Positions 33,378 to 45,800 of a stretch of 52,003 nucleotides of DNA are shown one piece after another. Numbering within the stretch: the first letter of the stretch is position 1; every line of letters begins with the position of its first letter. Source of the stretch: a bacterium (GTDB lineage Bacteria; Krumholzibacteriota; Krumholzibacteriia; LZORAL124-64-63). The notes beneath the pieces were generated by a model. That model saw only the letters and a list, made by a program, of their open reading frames with translations. It searched no databases and was not told where the DNA came from. The stretch is from contig JAHIYU010000193.1 in assembly GCA_018814885.1 (NCBI GenBank), forward strand, positions 1 to 52,003, read 5' to 3'. The position numbers and the translations under genes are program-made.

Positions 33378-33941
33378 CTATTCCCAGTGGATGCGGATGA
33401 TTTCGTGTGCCAAGGCGGGACACAGCTTGCAGCCGCCCTTGCCCGAGGCGGGCGGTCCGTTGCCGCTGTTGAAATTGACCCACGCCATGCAGTGCCAGGC
33501 CCAGTTGCCGTCGTCGTCCTGGAGCCATTCGCAGTCCTCGGGGTCTTCCACGTAGGCGCCGCCGCGGTCGATGTCGGTGACGAACTTCTCGCAGGCTTCT
33601 TCGTCGGGACAGAGCTGGCACTCGAACTGCCCCTCTACGTCGGTGGCGATGGCGTCGTCGATGGCGGCGCCCATGGCGTCGTGCAACGTCGCGCCGCTGC
33701 CCAGTCCCACGGTCCGGTCGCCCTGCACCGTGTAGATGCTGGTGCTGCCGTCGCAGGGTCGGTACTCGTCGAGGAACTCGGTGGTGGGGTCGCCGTCGCC
33801 GGAGCCGGCCTTGTCGGCCGTGGCCTGGGTCTGCTCGGGCGCGGTGCTGGTCACGTCGCTGCACGAGGCGAGCAGCAGCGCCACGCCCGCCAGCGCGACG
33901 ACCAGCAACGGAATCGTCAGTTGCGCGGGAATCCTCTTCAT
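33378..33941 (-). CDS. Small acidic lipoprotein with paired Cys motifs
   Basis: A 187-residue protein with lipoprotein signal LLVVALAGVALLLASCSD (lipobox LASC), an Ala/Thr/Gly linker, and an acidic globular part. Cys residues occur in CQLCPDEEAC, DCEWLQDD, WHCMAW and CKLCPALAH, so two CxLCP motifs are separated by about 65 residues, possibly a redox or metal site. No family recognised. GGAGGT is well placed before ATG 33941. It is immediately upstream of the Cys-rich lipoprotein gene (27-base gap), and the shared lipobox/Cys character suggests the two act together. Confidence 0.72.
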   Translation of the reverse strand: MKRIPAQLTIPLLVVALAGVALLLASCSDVTSTAPEQTQATADKAGSGDGDPTTEFLDEYRPCDGSTSIYTVQGDRTVGLGSGATLHDAMGAAIDDAIATDVEGQFECQLCPDEEACEKFVTDIDRGGAYVEDPEDCEWLQDDDGNWAWHCMAWVNFNSGNGPPASGKGGCKLCPALAHEIIRIHWE

Positions 33942-34232
33942 GTTCGGGACCTCCGGCTCGGGTGAAGGTGGGCGCGGTCGCCCGCGCTCTCGTCCTGGCG
34001 GGGGGAGATGCCCCCCCGTGCCTGGGGAACATCATCGATCCGGAGGATTCAAGGGGGAGGCGGGGAAAACCGGGACATCACACGGGCCGCGGGCCGAGAA
34101 CGGCCCCGCAACCCACCCTGACCTTTGCGGAGTACCCTCTCGAGAGACAGGGTCGCACACGAAGATCCGGAACAATACCGCAGGCCGAAGGCCGAGGACG
34201 TTCCGGATCTTCGTGTGCGACCCTGTCTCTCT
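33942..34232. other. Intergenic region holding a large inverted repeat
   Basis: 291 bases between the kbl stop and the small lipoprotein start (both minus strand). The right third is the perfect inverted repeat described separately; the left part is GC-rich and probably carries the lipoprotein promoter, which I cannot define. No coding region of its own is credible. Confidence 0.5.
34142..34231. repeat. Perfect 32-bp inverted repeat with 26-base spacer after kbl
   Basis: The left arm 34142-34173 (begins GAGAGACAGGGTCGC, ends GATCCGGAAC) is exactly the reverse complement of 34200-34231. The 26-base spacer contains a second small dyad (GGCCGAAGGCC). The right arm begins 1 base after the kbl stop codon, so the RNA would fold into a very long hairpin. 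A competing short hairpin, GTCTCT/AGAGAC, spans the stop codon. It may be a terminator, an mRNA 3'-stabiliser, or a palindromic repeat element; no second copy is visible in this window. Confidence 0.85.
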
Positions 34233-35480
<1,248 letters not shown>

Positions 35481-35498
35481 CGCGTCCTCCTGCCTGTC

Positions 35499-35747
35499 TC
35501 AGCCCAGGTGCCTGTCGACCAGTTTGCAGATCGAGTCGACGGTGTCGAAGGCCTCGGGCGTGGCCTCGCTGTCCGGCAGCGAGATCTTGTACTTCTTCTC
35601 CAGGAACACCTTCAGCGACACCATGGAGAAGCTGTCGACGATGCCCGAGGAGATCAGCGGCGTGTCGTAGGTCACTTCCAGGTCGTCGTCCTCGTCCACG
35701 TACTCGTCGATGATGTATTCGAGGATCGTATCCTTCATCTCGTCCAT
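35499..35747 (-). CDS. Acyl carrier protein
   Basis: An 82-residue acidic four-helix carrier protein. The phosphopantetheine attachment motif is VDSFSMVSL, with Ser39 as the modified residue (DSF instead of the usual DSL). N-terminal LEYIIDEYVDEDDDLEV and C-terminal TVDSICKLVDRHLG complete the fold. It is not next to fatty-acid synthesis genes, so it is probably a dedicated carrier for the flanking enzymes: the AcpS/ligase ORF (15 bases upstream) could install the cofactor and load an acyl group, and KBL (18 bases downstream) could consume it. ATG 35747 has an AAGGA site; an internal ATG at 35738 is less likely. Confidence 0.9.
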   Translation of the reverse strand: MDEMKDTILEYIIDEYVDEDDDLEVTYDTPLISSGIVDSFSMVSLKVFLEKKYKISLPDSEATPEAFDTVDSICKLVDRHLG

Positions 35748-35762
35748 CGGGGTTCCTTTCGT

Positions 35763-37901
<2,139 letters not shown>

Positions 37902-38105
37902 CGACCACTCCACGGTGCACGGGTCCGCCGACTCTCGGAATCGGGAAAAGACATTCGCTAGGAATAACCAGAGGGGTCGGGTTTGTCCACGGGGAAATGG
38001 CGCCGCCTCCCTCTCGCCGGGCAACGGCTGGCGCGCGGGTTCCCGGCGTGATATGTTCCGGTCGGAACGGCCACGACCTGTCGACTCCCGATGATCGGCT
38101 AACTC

Positions 38106-39992
38106 ATGTACGTGTTGCAAAACGCTTTGCGGGTCGACGGCTCGAAGCACGCCGTGCGGGACGCGGCCCTCGTCGCGACGGTGGCCCTGCTCGCCCTCTG
38201 CGCCGCGGGCTGCCAGGACGACGGCGAGCGGAAGCCCGCCGCGCGGAACACCCCGCGGGAGACCGCGCTGCCCGGCGACACCCGGCCCAACCTGCTGGTG
38301 ATCACCCTGGACACCGCCCGGGCCGACCATCTGGGCTGCTACGGCGCGGCGGCGGCGCGCACGCCCCACATCGATCGCCTGGCCCGCGAGGGCGTGCTCT
38401 TCGAGCAGGCCATCACCGCCGCCCCGCTCACCGTGCCGGCCCACGCATCGCTGTTCACCGGGCTCTTGCCGCCGGCCCACGGCGCGCGCACCAACGAATC
38501 CACCCTGGCCGACGGGTCCAACGTCACCCTGGCCGAGATCCTGCGCGACCAGGGCTACGCGACCCTCGCCTTCGTGGGGGCCGAGGTGGTCCGCCGCTGG
38601 AGCGGTCTCGCCCAGGGCTTCGACGCCTACGCCGACGATTTCTCCGGCGACCGGCGGGCCGGCTCCGGCAAGTACGTGGAGAAACCGGCCGAGGACGTGG
38701 TGAGCGAGGCCGTCGCCGGCCTGCGCGCCGCCCCCGAACCGTTCCTGGCCTGGGTGCACCTCTTCGACCCCCACGCGCCATACGCGCCGCCCGCGGGGTA
38801 TGAGGCCCCGTCCGGGCAACCCTACGACGGCGAGATCACCTACGCCGACCACTGGCTCGGCGAGCTGCTCGCTTCGCTGGAGCACACGGGACGCCGGGAG
38901 CGCACGGTCGTGGCCTTCCTGTCCGACCACGGCGAGGCCCTCGGCGAACACGGCGAGCACACCCACGGGATCTTCCTCTACGACGTCACCCTGCACATCC
39001 CGCTGATCCTCGCCGGCCCCGGCACGGGAAAGCCGGGCCGCCGCGTGCCCGAGCAGGTGCGTATCACCGACGTCATGCCGACCCTGCTCGCCCTGGCTGG
39101 GATCCCGGCCCCGGAAGGCCTGCACGGCGTCGACCTCGGCCCCCTGTGGCGCGGCGAGGGACTCGGCGAACCGCTCCCCGCCTACAGCGAGACGCTGCAC
39201 CCCTGGACCGCCATGGGCTGGAGCCCGCTCTACGCCATGCGCGCCGACGGCTGGAAGGCGATCGAGGCGCCGCGGCCTGAGCTCTACGACCTGGCGCGCG
39301 ATCCCGGCGAGAACCGCGACGTCGGCACCGACCACGCTAAGCGCCGCGACGGGATGATCGCCCGCATCGCGGAGATCAGGGACGCGTGCGCGGGGACGGC
39401 GCGCGGCACCGCGGCCACCCTCGACGACGAGCGCCGCACCGCGCTGGAGTCCCTGGGCTACGTCACGTCGAGCCGCTCCGGCGACGCGCCCGAGGTGGCG
39501 CCGCACCTCTTCGATCCGAAGGACGGGTTGCAGGTCCTAGAGAGCTATCAGCGCGGACACGCCCTGATCACGCAGGGCGATCCGCAGGGTGCCGTCGAGG
39601 TGCTGCGCCCCGTCTTCGCGCGCCATCCCGGCGCGACCCAGCTGGGCGGCACCCTGGCCGAGGCCTACCTGGCCCTGCGGCGCTACGACGACGCCCGTCA
39701 GGTCTACGAGAAGGTGCTGGAGCGGGACCGGCGCGCGACCAAGGTGCTCGTCAACCTCGCCAGCCTTCATCTGATGAGCGGGGACACCGACCAGGGCATC
39801 CGGTACCTGGAGCGCGCCCTGGAAGTCGATCCGCACCACGTGGCGGCGCTGATCAACCTGGCTGAGACCTACCGCGCCGCCCGCGGCGACACGGCCCGCA
39901 CGCGCGCGTACTACGAGCGCTTCCTGGAGGCGGCGCCGACCGACCCCGACGCGCCGCGGGTGCGGCGCATCCTGGAGAGCATGGGCGGGTGA
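38106..39992 (+). CDS. Sulfatase/alkaline-phosphatase-fold lipoprotein with C-terminal TPRs
   Basis: A 628-residue protein with a lipoprotein signal (VATVALLALCAAGCQDD, lipobox AAGC). Residues ~55-400 are a sulfatase-fold domain: NLLVITLDTARADHLGCYG (metal-binding Asp), TPHIDRLAREGVLFEQAI, then LTVPAHASLFTGLLPPAHG at the nucleophile site, and FLSDHGEALGEHG (metal-binding DH). The nucleophile position is Thr (TVPAHAS), not the Cys/Ser of formylglycine sulfatases, which suggests phosphatase- or transferase-like chemistry. Residues ~490-610 hold three TPR-like units (GAVEVLRPVFARHPGATQLGGTLAEAYLAL and following). It is probably periplasmic, acting on a surface polymer or lipid (inference). The ATG 38106 has no obvious ribosome site, so the true start may differ slightly. 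Confidence 0.85.
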   Translation: MYVLQNALRVDGSKHAVRDAALVATVALLALCAAGCQDDGERKPAARNTPRETALPGDTRPNLLVITLDTARADHLGCYGAAAARTPHIDRLAREGVLFEQAITAAPLTVPAHASLFTGLLPPAHGARTNESTLADGSNVTLAEILRDQGYATLAFVGAEVVRRWSGLAQGFDAYADDFSGDRRAGSGKYVEKPAEDVVSEAVAGLRAAPEPFLAWVHLFDPHAPYAPPAGYEAPSGQPYDGEITYADHWLGELLASLEHTGRRERTVVAFLSDHGEALGEHGEHTHGIFLYDVTLHIPLILAGPGTGKPGRRVPEQVRITDVMPTLLALAGIPAPEGLHGVDLGPLWRGEGLGEPLPAYSETLHPWTAMGWSPLYAMRADGWKAIEAPRPELYDLARDPGENRDVGTDHAKRRDGMIARIAEIRDACAGTARGTAATLDDERRTALESLGYVTSSRSGDAPEVAPHLFDPKDGLQVLESYQRGHALITQGDPQGAVEVLRPVFARHPGATQLGGTLAEAYLALRRYDDARQVYEKVLERDRRATKVLVNLASLHLMSGDTDQGIRYLERALEVDPHHVAALINLAETYRAARGDTARTRAYYERFLEAAPTDPDAPRVRRILESMGG

Positions 39993-40000
39993 CGGGCTGA

Positions 40001-41815
40001 TCACACCTCGCCGGACGTCTTCACTTTCGCCGCCCGCTTGCGCGCGTTCTCGTCCAGCAGCGCCTTGCGCATCCTGATGTGGCTGGGCGTGATCTCCACG
40101 TACTCGTCGGCGTTGATGTGCTCGAGGCACTCCTCGATGCCCATGACCACCGGCGGCGCGATCCTCATCTTCCGGTCGCTGCCGGCTGCCCTCATGTTGC
40201 TGAGCTGCTTGGCCTTCTGGGCGTTGACCAGGATGTCGTCGTCCTTGGCGTGCTCGCCGATGACCTGGCCCATGTAGAGCACCTCGCCGGGGGCGACGAA
40301 GAAGCGGCCGCGGTCCTGCAGCGCGTCCAGGGCGAAGGCCACGGCCCGGCCCTGGGCGCGGCTGACGATGCTGCCGGACTGCCGCTGGGGTATGCTGCCC
40401 TTGAAGTACTCGTACTGGAAGAAGCGGTGGTGCATGACGATCTCGCCGCCGGTCTTGCGCAGCATCTTCGAACGGAAGCCGATCAGGCCGCGGCTGGGGA
40501 TGCGGAACTCGAGCCTGGTCCGCTCCGCTCCCTGTTCCATCCCCACCATCTCCCCCTTGCGCGCGGCGGCGTACTCGATGACCGTGCCGGCCAGGTCGGA
40601 CGGGATGTCGACGGTCAACACCTCCACCGGCTCGGCCTTGCGCCCGCCGATCTCCCGGTAGATCACCTGCGGCTGGCCCACCATGAACTCGAAGCCTTCG
40701 CGCCGCATGGTCTCCATGAGGATGGCCAGGTGCAGGATGCCGCGCCCGCTCACCCGGAAGGTGTCCGCGCTGGCTGTGTCCTCCATGCGCAGGGCCACGT
40801 CGCGCTCGGTCTCCCGGCGCAACCGCTCGCGCACCTGGCGGCTGGTGACATACTTGCCGTCCTGGCCGAAGAACGGGCTGTCGTTGGCCATGAAGCTCAG
40901 CGACAGGGTCGGCTCGTCCACCGCGATGATCGGCAGGGGCTCCGGGTTGTGCGGATCCGCCAGGGTGTCGCCGATGTCCACGTCCTCGAGCCCCACCACC
41001 GCGCAGATATCGCCGCACTGGACCTCGTCCACCTCGCGGCGGCCCAGGTTGTCAAAGACGAAGAGCTTCTTGATGGGCGAGACGACGTTGCTGCCGTCGC
41101 GCTTGAGCATGGCCACGCGGTCCTTGGATCTCAGGGTGCCGCGCTCGATCCGGCCGACGCCGATGCGGCCCACGTAGTCGCTGTGGTCCATGGCGGCCAC
41201 CAGCATCTGCAGGGGACCTTCGCGCACCGTGGGCGCCGGGATATGGGCGATGATCATGTCCAGCAGCGGAAAGAGGTTCTCGCGCGCGTCCTCGAGTTCG
41301 GCCACGGCCCAGCCGTCGCGCCCGGCCGCGTAGACGCCGCGGAAATCGAGCTGCTCGTCGTTGGCGTTCAGCTCGCAGAACAGGCTGAAGACCTCGTCGA
41401 GGATCTCGTGGGGACGCGCGTCCTTGCGGTCCACCTTGTTGATGACCACGACCGGCTTGAGGTTCAGCTGCAGCGCCTTCTGCAGGACGAAGCGGGTCTG
41501 GGGCATGGGACCCTCGAAGGCGTCGACGAGCAGCAGCACGCCGTCGGCCATCTTCAGCACGCGTTCCACCTCGCCGCCGAAGTCGGCGTGGCCCGGCGTG
41601 TCGATCAGGTTGATGCGCACTCCCTTGTACGTCACCGAGAAGTTCTTGGCGGTGATGGTGATGCCGCGCTCGCGCTCGAGGTCGTTGGAGTCGAGGATGC
41701 GCTCCTGGACCTGCTGCCCCTCGCGGAAGACATGGCACTGGCGCAGGATCTGGTCCACGAGCGTGGTCTTGCCGTGGTCCACGTGGGCGATGATGGCGAC
41801 GTTGCGGATGTCCAT
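40001..41815 (-). CDS. typA: Ribosome-associated translational GTPase TypA/BipA
   Basis: 604 residues, normal for TypA. GTPase motifs: G1 AHVDHGKTT, G2/switch with RERGITITAKN, G3 DTPGHADFGGEV, G4 NKVDRKDARP. Domain II (GRIGVGRIERGTLRSKD) and the EF-G-like domains follow, with TypA-specific RVSGRGILHLAILMETMRREGFE and PSRGLIGFRSKML, and the distinctive C-terminal domain. TypA binds the 70S ribosome and supports ribosome biogenesis and growth under stress or cold. I use ATG 41815 (GAGGA site); the 105-residue upstream extension of the open frame has no homology. It is convergent with the sulfatase-fold gene (8 bases between stops), with no terminator seen. Confidence 0.97.
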   Translation of the reverse strand: MDIRNVAIIAHVDHGKTTLVDQILRQCHVFREGQQVQERILDSNDLERERGITITAKNFSVTYKGVRINLIDTPGHADFGGEVERVLKMADGVLLLVDAFEGPMPQTRFVLQKALQLNLKPVVVINKVDRKDARPHEILDEVFSLFCELNANDEQLDFRGVYAAGRDGWAVAELEDARENLFPLLDMIIAHIPAPTVREGPLQMLVAAMDHSDYVGRIGVGRIERGTLRSKDRVAMLKRDGSNVVSPIKKLFVFDNLGRREVDEVQCGDICAVVGLEDVDIGDTLADPHNPEPLPIIAVDEPTLSLSFMANDSPFFGQDGKYVTSRQVRERLRRETERDVALRMEDTASADTFRVSGRGILHLAILMETMRREGFEFMVGQPQVIYREIGGRKAEPVEVLTVDIPSDLAGTVIEYAAARKGEMVGMEQGAERTRLEFRIPSRGLIGFRSKMLRKTGGEIVMHHRFFQYEYFKGSIPQRQSGSIVSRAQGRAVAFALDALQDRGRFFVAPGEVLYMGQVIGEHAKDDDILVNAQKAKQLSNMRAAGSDRKMRIAPPVVMGIEECLEHINADEYVEITPSHIRMRKALLDENARKRAAKVKTSGEV

Positions 41816-42128
41816 GGTGTCCTCGATTGACGTGGGTCGCGCGGGGCGAGCGCCCATAAGATGCCCCCGGTCGCCCCGTACCGCAATGCCGGCGTCGGCA
41901 TCGGCTCCCGAAACGGTATCTCGTTTCTGCGGAGTTTCCTGCGAACGGGCCGGCGCGGGCTCGCAGACATCTCCGAAGCGGACGCGCGGGTACAGGCGGC
42001 GTGATCCATCCAACGAATTGACGCGCCATGAGATACGGACACGCGGCGGCTCTGCGGCAAACCCGGCGCGGCGATTGCTGTGGGGGACGCGGGACTCGGA
42101 GGAACACACGACCACAGGAGGTTGGATC
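41816..42128. other. Divergent intergenic region
   Basis: 313 bases between typA (minus) and the small secreted protein gene (plus). It should contain promoters for both directions, but none stands out. The only clear element is the AGGAGG ribosome site at 42115-42120 of the plus-strand gene. Reading frames crossing it are extensions of flanking frames. Confidence 0.5.
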
Positions 42129-42527
42129 ATGAAGAACGCACTTCGTCTGACGATGCTCGCCCTGCTGCTCGGGCTGCTGTCCGCGGTCGCCTACGCGCAG
42201 GACCCCGGCCCGGGATACGGCATGGACCCCGATCTCGACCCGCCCCGCGCGGGCGTCGGCAACGCCAACTCGGGCAACCACAACATGAACATCCACAGCT
42301 ACTGGTACAGATGGGGCACCGCGGAGGATCTGCTGTGCTCCGGGTTCGGCGCCTCCACGCAGGATCCGATCCAGGCCATGGACGGCTTCTGCTACGGCCC
42401 CGGCGACGGCACGGGATACATGGGCGAAGGCCCCGGCGACGGCACTGGCTTCGGTCCCGGCACGGGGGAATGCACCAACGACGGCTCGGCTGACGGGGTC
42501 TGCTCCCGCCGGCTCTCGAAGCGCTAG
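42129..42527 (+). CDS. Small secreted Gly/Asp-rich protein
   Basis: A 132-residue protein: signal peptide (LTMLALLLGLLSAVAYAQ), then a short polar protein with NSGNHNMNIHSYWYRWG and a C-terminal run of near-repeats (YGPGDGTGYMGEGPGDGTGF and GPGTGECTNDGSADGVCSRR). The GPGDGTG repeats could be flexible or metal-binding turns; four Cys could form two disulfides. No family is recognised. It starts at ATG 42129 with a perfect AGGAGG site and is followed by a strong terminator, so it is a real single-gene unit, likely well expressed (inference). The much longer in-frame open region upstream is antisense shadow of typA. Confidence 0.75.
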   Translation: MKNALRLTMLALLLGLLSAVAYAQDPGPGYGMDPDLDPPRAGVGNANSGNHNMNIHSYWYRWGTAEDLLCSGFGASTQDPIQAMDGFCYGPGDGTGYMGEGPGDGTGFGPGTGECTNDGSADGVCSRRLSKR

Positions 42528-42808
42528 ACCGAAGACGGGACGGACGGGGTCGTCAGATCGCCACCATCACCATCACTCGCAGGTGATACCGTCCCGATCG
42601 GGAGCCCCGGGCCCACGCCCGGGGCTTTTCTCGTTACCGACGCGAATCGACCGTTGCCTCGCCGATCGTTCCTCCCAATATTCATGGCAAGCATCTCGCG
42701 GGATATTTTCAAGGGGAAATCGCTTTAACCCATCTGTGCGCGCGCGTAACGTGCGGGACGTATCGGACCATTCATCCCCAAGCCCGTACCCGAACGGGGA
42801 GCCATGTC
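42528..42808. other. Intergenic region with terminator and likely promoter of the A2M gene
   Basis: 281 bases. The first part holds the terminator at 42603-42629. The rest is moderately AT-rich (42665-42730) and should hold the promoter of the alpha-2-macroglobulin gene; no confident -10/-35 pair. Confidence 0.45.
42603..42629 (+). terminator. Intrinsic terminator after the small secreted protein gene
   Basis: A 10-base perfect stem (AGCCCCGGGC at 42603-42612 with GCCCGGGGCT at 42617-42626), a 4-base loop, and a TTTT tract: a textbook rho-independent terminator about 75 bases after the stop codon. Confidence 0.9.
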
Positions 42809-45800
42809 ATGAACCCGTCGATCGATGCCATATCCCTCCCGCGCTCCATCCGTCTGTCTCTGGTCGGATTGCTCGCCATCATCTGTTCAGCGGGCTGTCT
42901 CGACAACCAGACCGTGAGCAGCGATCCCACGACCGGCCCTCTGCCCGGCAGCGAACACAGCGCGGACTACGCCGAGGACTGGACCCGGGTCGAGGCCCTG
43001 AAGAACGAGCAGAAGTTCGAGGCGGCCGACGATCTGGTCACCGAGATCCGCGCCGCCGCCCGCGACAAGAACCACCAGGAGACCTGGACGCGCGCGCTGG
43101 TCGAGGAGACGCAGCTGCGCACGGCGCTGCACGGCTACGAGACTGCGGTCCGCTTCCTCAAGGACGAGCCCTGGCCCGACGAGCCCTTGTGGCGGTCCGT
43201 GCTGGACCTCTACTACGCCAGCGCGCTGGTCGTCTACTTCCATCAGTACAGCTACGAGATCCGCGGCCGCGAGCACGTGGCGGGCGACGAGACCGTCGAC
43301 CTGAAGGCCTGGACCACCGACCAGATCGCGCAGCAGGCGCATCTGGCATTCGGGCGGGTCTGGGCGCAGCGCGAGATCTGGGGGGCGCGTTCGCTGGGCC
43401 CGCTGTCGATCTACATCGAGCAGAACGACTACCCAGCGCGCATCCGCGGCACGCTGCGCGACGCGGTGTCCTACATGTGGGCGAATCTGCTGACCGACGA
43501 ATCGCTCTGGCGCCCGAAGCACGGCAACGAGACCTTCCTGCTGGACAGGGCGGTCCTGATCGAGGGCGGCACGGACGGCGACGTCGATCCGACCGACCCC
43601 GACATCCATCCCCTGCGACGGCTCTGCGCGATCCTGGGCGACCTGGAGCGCTGGCACGCGGACGCCGCGCGCGACGAGGCCGCCCTGGAGGCGCGCCTGA
43701 CCCGCCTGCGCAGCCTGTTCGCTTCCCTGGGGACCGAGCAGGACAAGCAGGCGGTCATCGACCACCTGGCCCGGGTGCAGGGCGGGTTCGACGCGGCCTA
43801 CGACTGGTGGTCCATGGGTCAGTGGCAGCTCGCCGCGTTCCTGCAGGAGGGGCAGGGCGACGAACCCCTGGTCGCGGCCCATCACGCGGCCGTGGCCGGC
43901 CGGGACCGTCATCCCGAGAGCCTCGGCGGTCGTCGCTGCGCCAACCTGGTCGAGAACCTGGAAACCCCCGACTACAACCTGGAAGCCATGTCCGTGGACG
44001 CGGCGCACGAGCGTTCCATCCGGATCACGCACAAGAACATGGATCGCCTGTATTTCCGGGCCTGGCGGTACGACCTGGCGGAGTACGTCGAGGGGACGGA
44101 ATGGCAGAGCGCCCCCTGGCCCGGCGACGAAACGATCGAGAACTGGGTCGACTTCCGCGAACCGGATCTGGCGTGGAGCGTGGACCTGCCGCCGACGCCC
44201 GACTTCGCTTCGCACAAGACCTACACCACGCTGCCGGCCGACGGGAAGGGCGCCTACGTCGTGACCGCCTCGCCGCGCCGGGACTACGAGGGGCGCTTCA
44301 ACCGCGTGACCGCCGTCAACATGATCGTCAGCGATCTGGTGCTGATCGTGCGCGATCTCGGCGGTGAGCTGGAGCTGGGCGCGCGCTCGGGGGCGACCGG
44401 CAAGCCCATGGCCGGCGTTAGCATCGAGATCCAGCGCCAAACCGGTGGTAGCCGCGATTCGCGAACCGAGAGATTGGAAACGGATGCGCGGGGACTCGCC
44501 TATGCCGATGTCCCGAGCCAATACACGAGAATGCGCGTCTTCGCCCGCAAGGGCGGGGATCTGGCCCTCATCCGGAATCTCCACGCCAGCCGGCCGCGCG
44601 CGCCGCAGGATCGCGTCCGCAGCTTCGTCTACACCGACCGCAGCGTCTACCGGCCGGGACAGACCCTCAACTGGAAGGTGGTCGCCTACCGGGGCGGCGC
44701 GCAGCCGGAATACGAGACGCTGCCCGAAACACACCTGGTGGTCTCCCTGCTCGACGGCAATCGCAAGGAAGTGTCCGCGGATACTCTGCAAACCAACGCC
44801 TTCGGCTCGGCTGCGGGGAGCTTCGTCATCCCACGCGGCCGCATGCTCGGCAACTGGCAACTCCTGACATCCCTCGACGGCAACGCGTCGGTGAAGGTCG
44901 AGGAATACAAGCGCCCCACCTTCGAGGTGAGCATCGACGACCCGGCGAGTCCCCTGCGTCTGAACCGGCCCGCGAGCCTCGGCGGCCGGGCGGACTACTA
45001 CTTCGGGCTGCCCGTGAGCGCGGGCGACGTGGTCTGGCGGATAACGCGCCAGCCGCGCTGGCCGCGCTGGTGGTGGTGGCAGCCCCCGTCCGCCGGCATC
45101 CAGACCGTCGCGTCCGGACGCACCACCCTGGACGCGCAGGGTGCGTTCGAGGTGGAGTTCACGCCCCGGGCCGACGAGCGCCTGAGCGAAGACACCGACG
45201 TGAGCTACTTCTACAACCTCACCGCCCACGTGACCGACGAGGGCGGCGAGACCCGACTGGCGGAGCGCGTGTTCCGTCTCGGTTTCGTGTCGGTGGACGC
45301 GGTCGTCGAGACCGCGGCCGGCTTCGGGCGCGCAGGCGAGCCCCTCGCCCTGACGGTGACCCGCACCGATCTGAACGGCACGGCGCGCCCCGGCGAGGGC
45401 GTCTGGCGGCTGGTGGAGCTGCAGCAGCCAGAGAAGGCCCTCCTGCCGGCGGATCTGCCCGTGTTCTTCCCTCCTGCCGACGGCGAGCCCTACCGCACGG
45501 CTGGCGATTCGCTGCAGCCGCGATGGCAGACGCTCCCGTCCGCCGAGCAGACCACCGTCCGCTGGCCCGACGGCCGCGAACTCGACCATGGGACGCTCGA
45601 ACACGGCGACGACGGCGTCGGCGAGCTCCGGATGGCCAACCTGCCCCCGGGCGCCTACCGGCTCCATTACGAGACGGTGGACGACTTCGGCGCAACCAGC
45701 CGCACCCGTCGCGACTTCCTGGTCGCCGGGCGCCGGGCCAAGCCCCTGGCGCTGCCGCTGATCCTGCAGGCCGAGCACAGGTCGGTCGCCGCGGGCGACA

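Noticed and set aside
37902..39506. 535-codon N-terminal extension of the AcpS/ligase frame
   Set aside because: It is antisense to the sulfatase-fold gene and the leader; AcpS begins exactly at ATG 37901 with a GGAG site.
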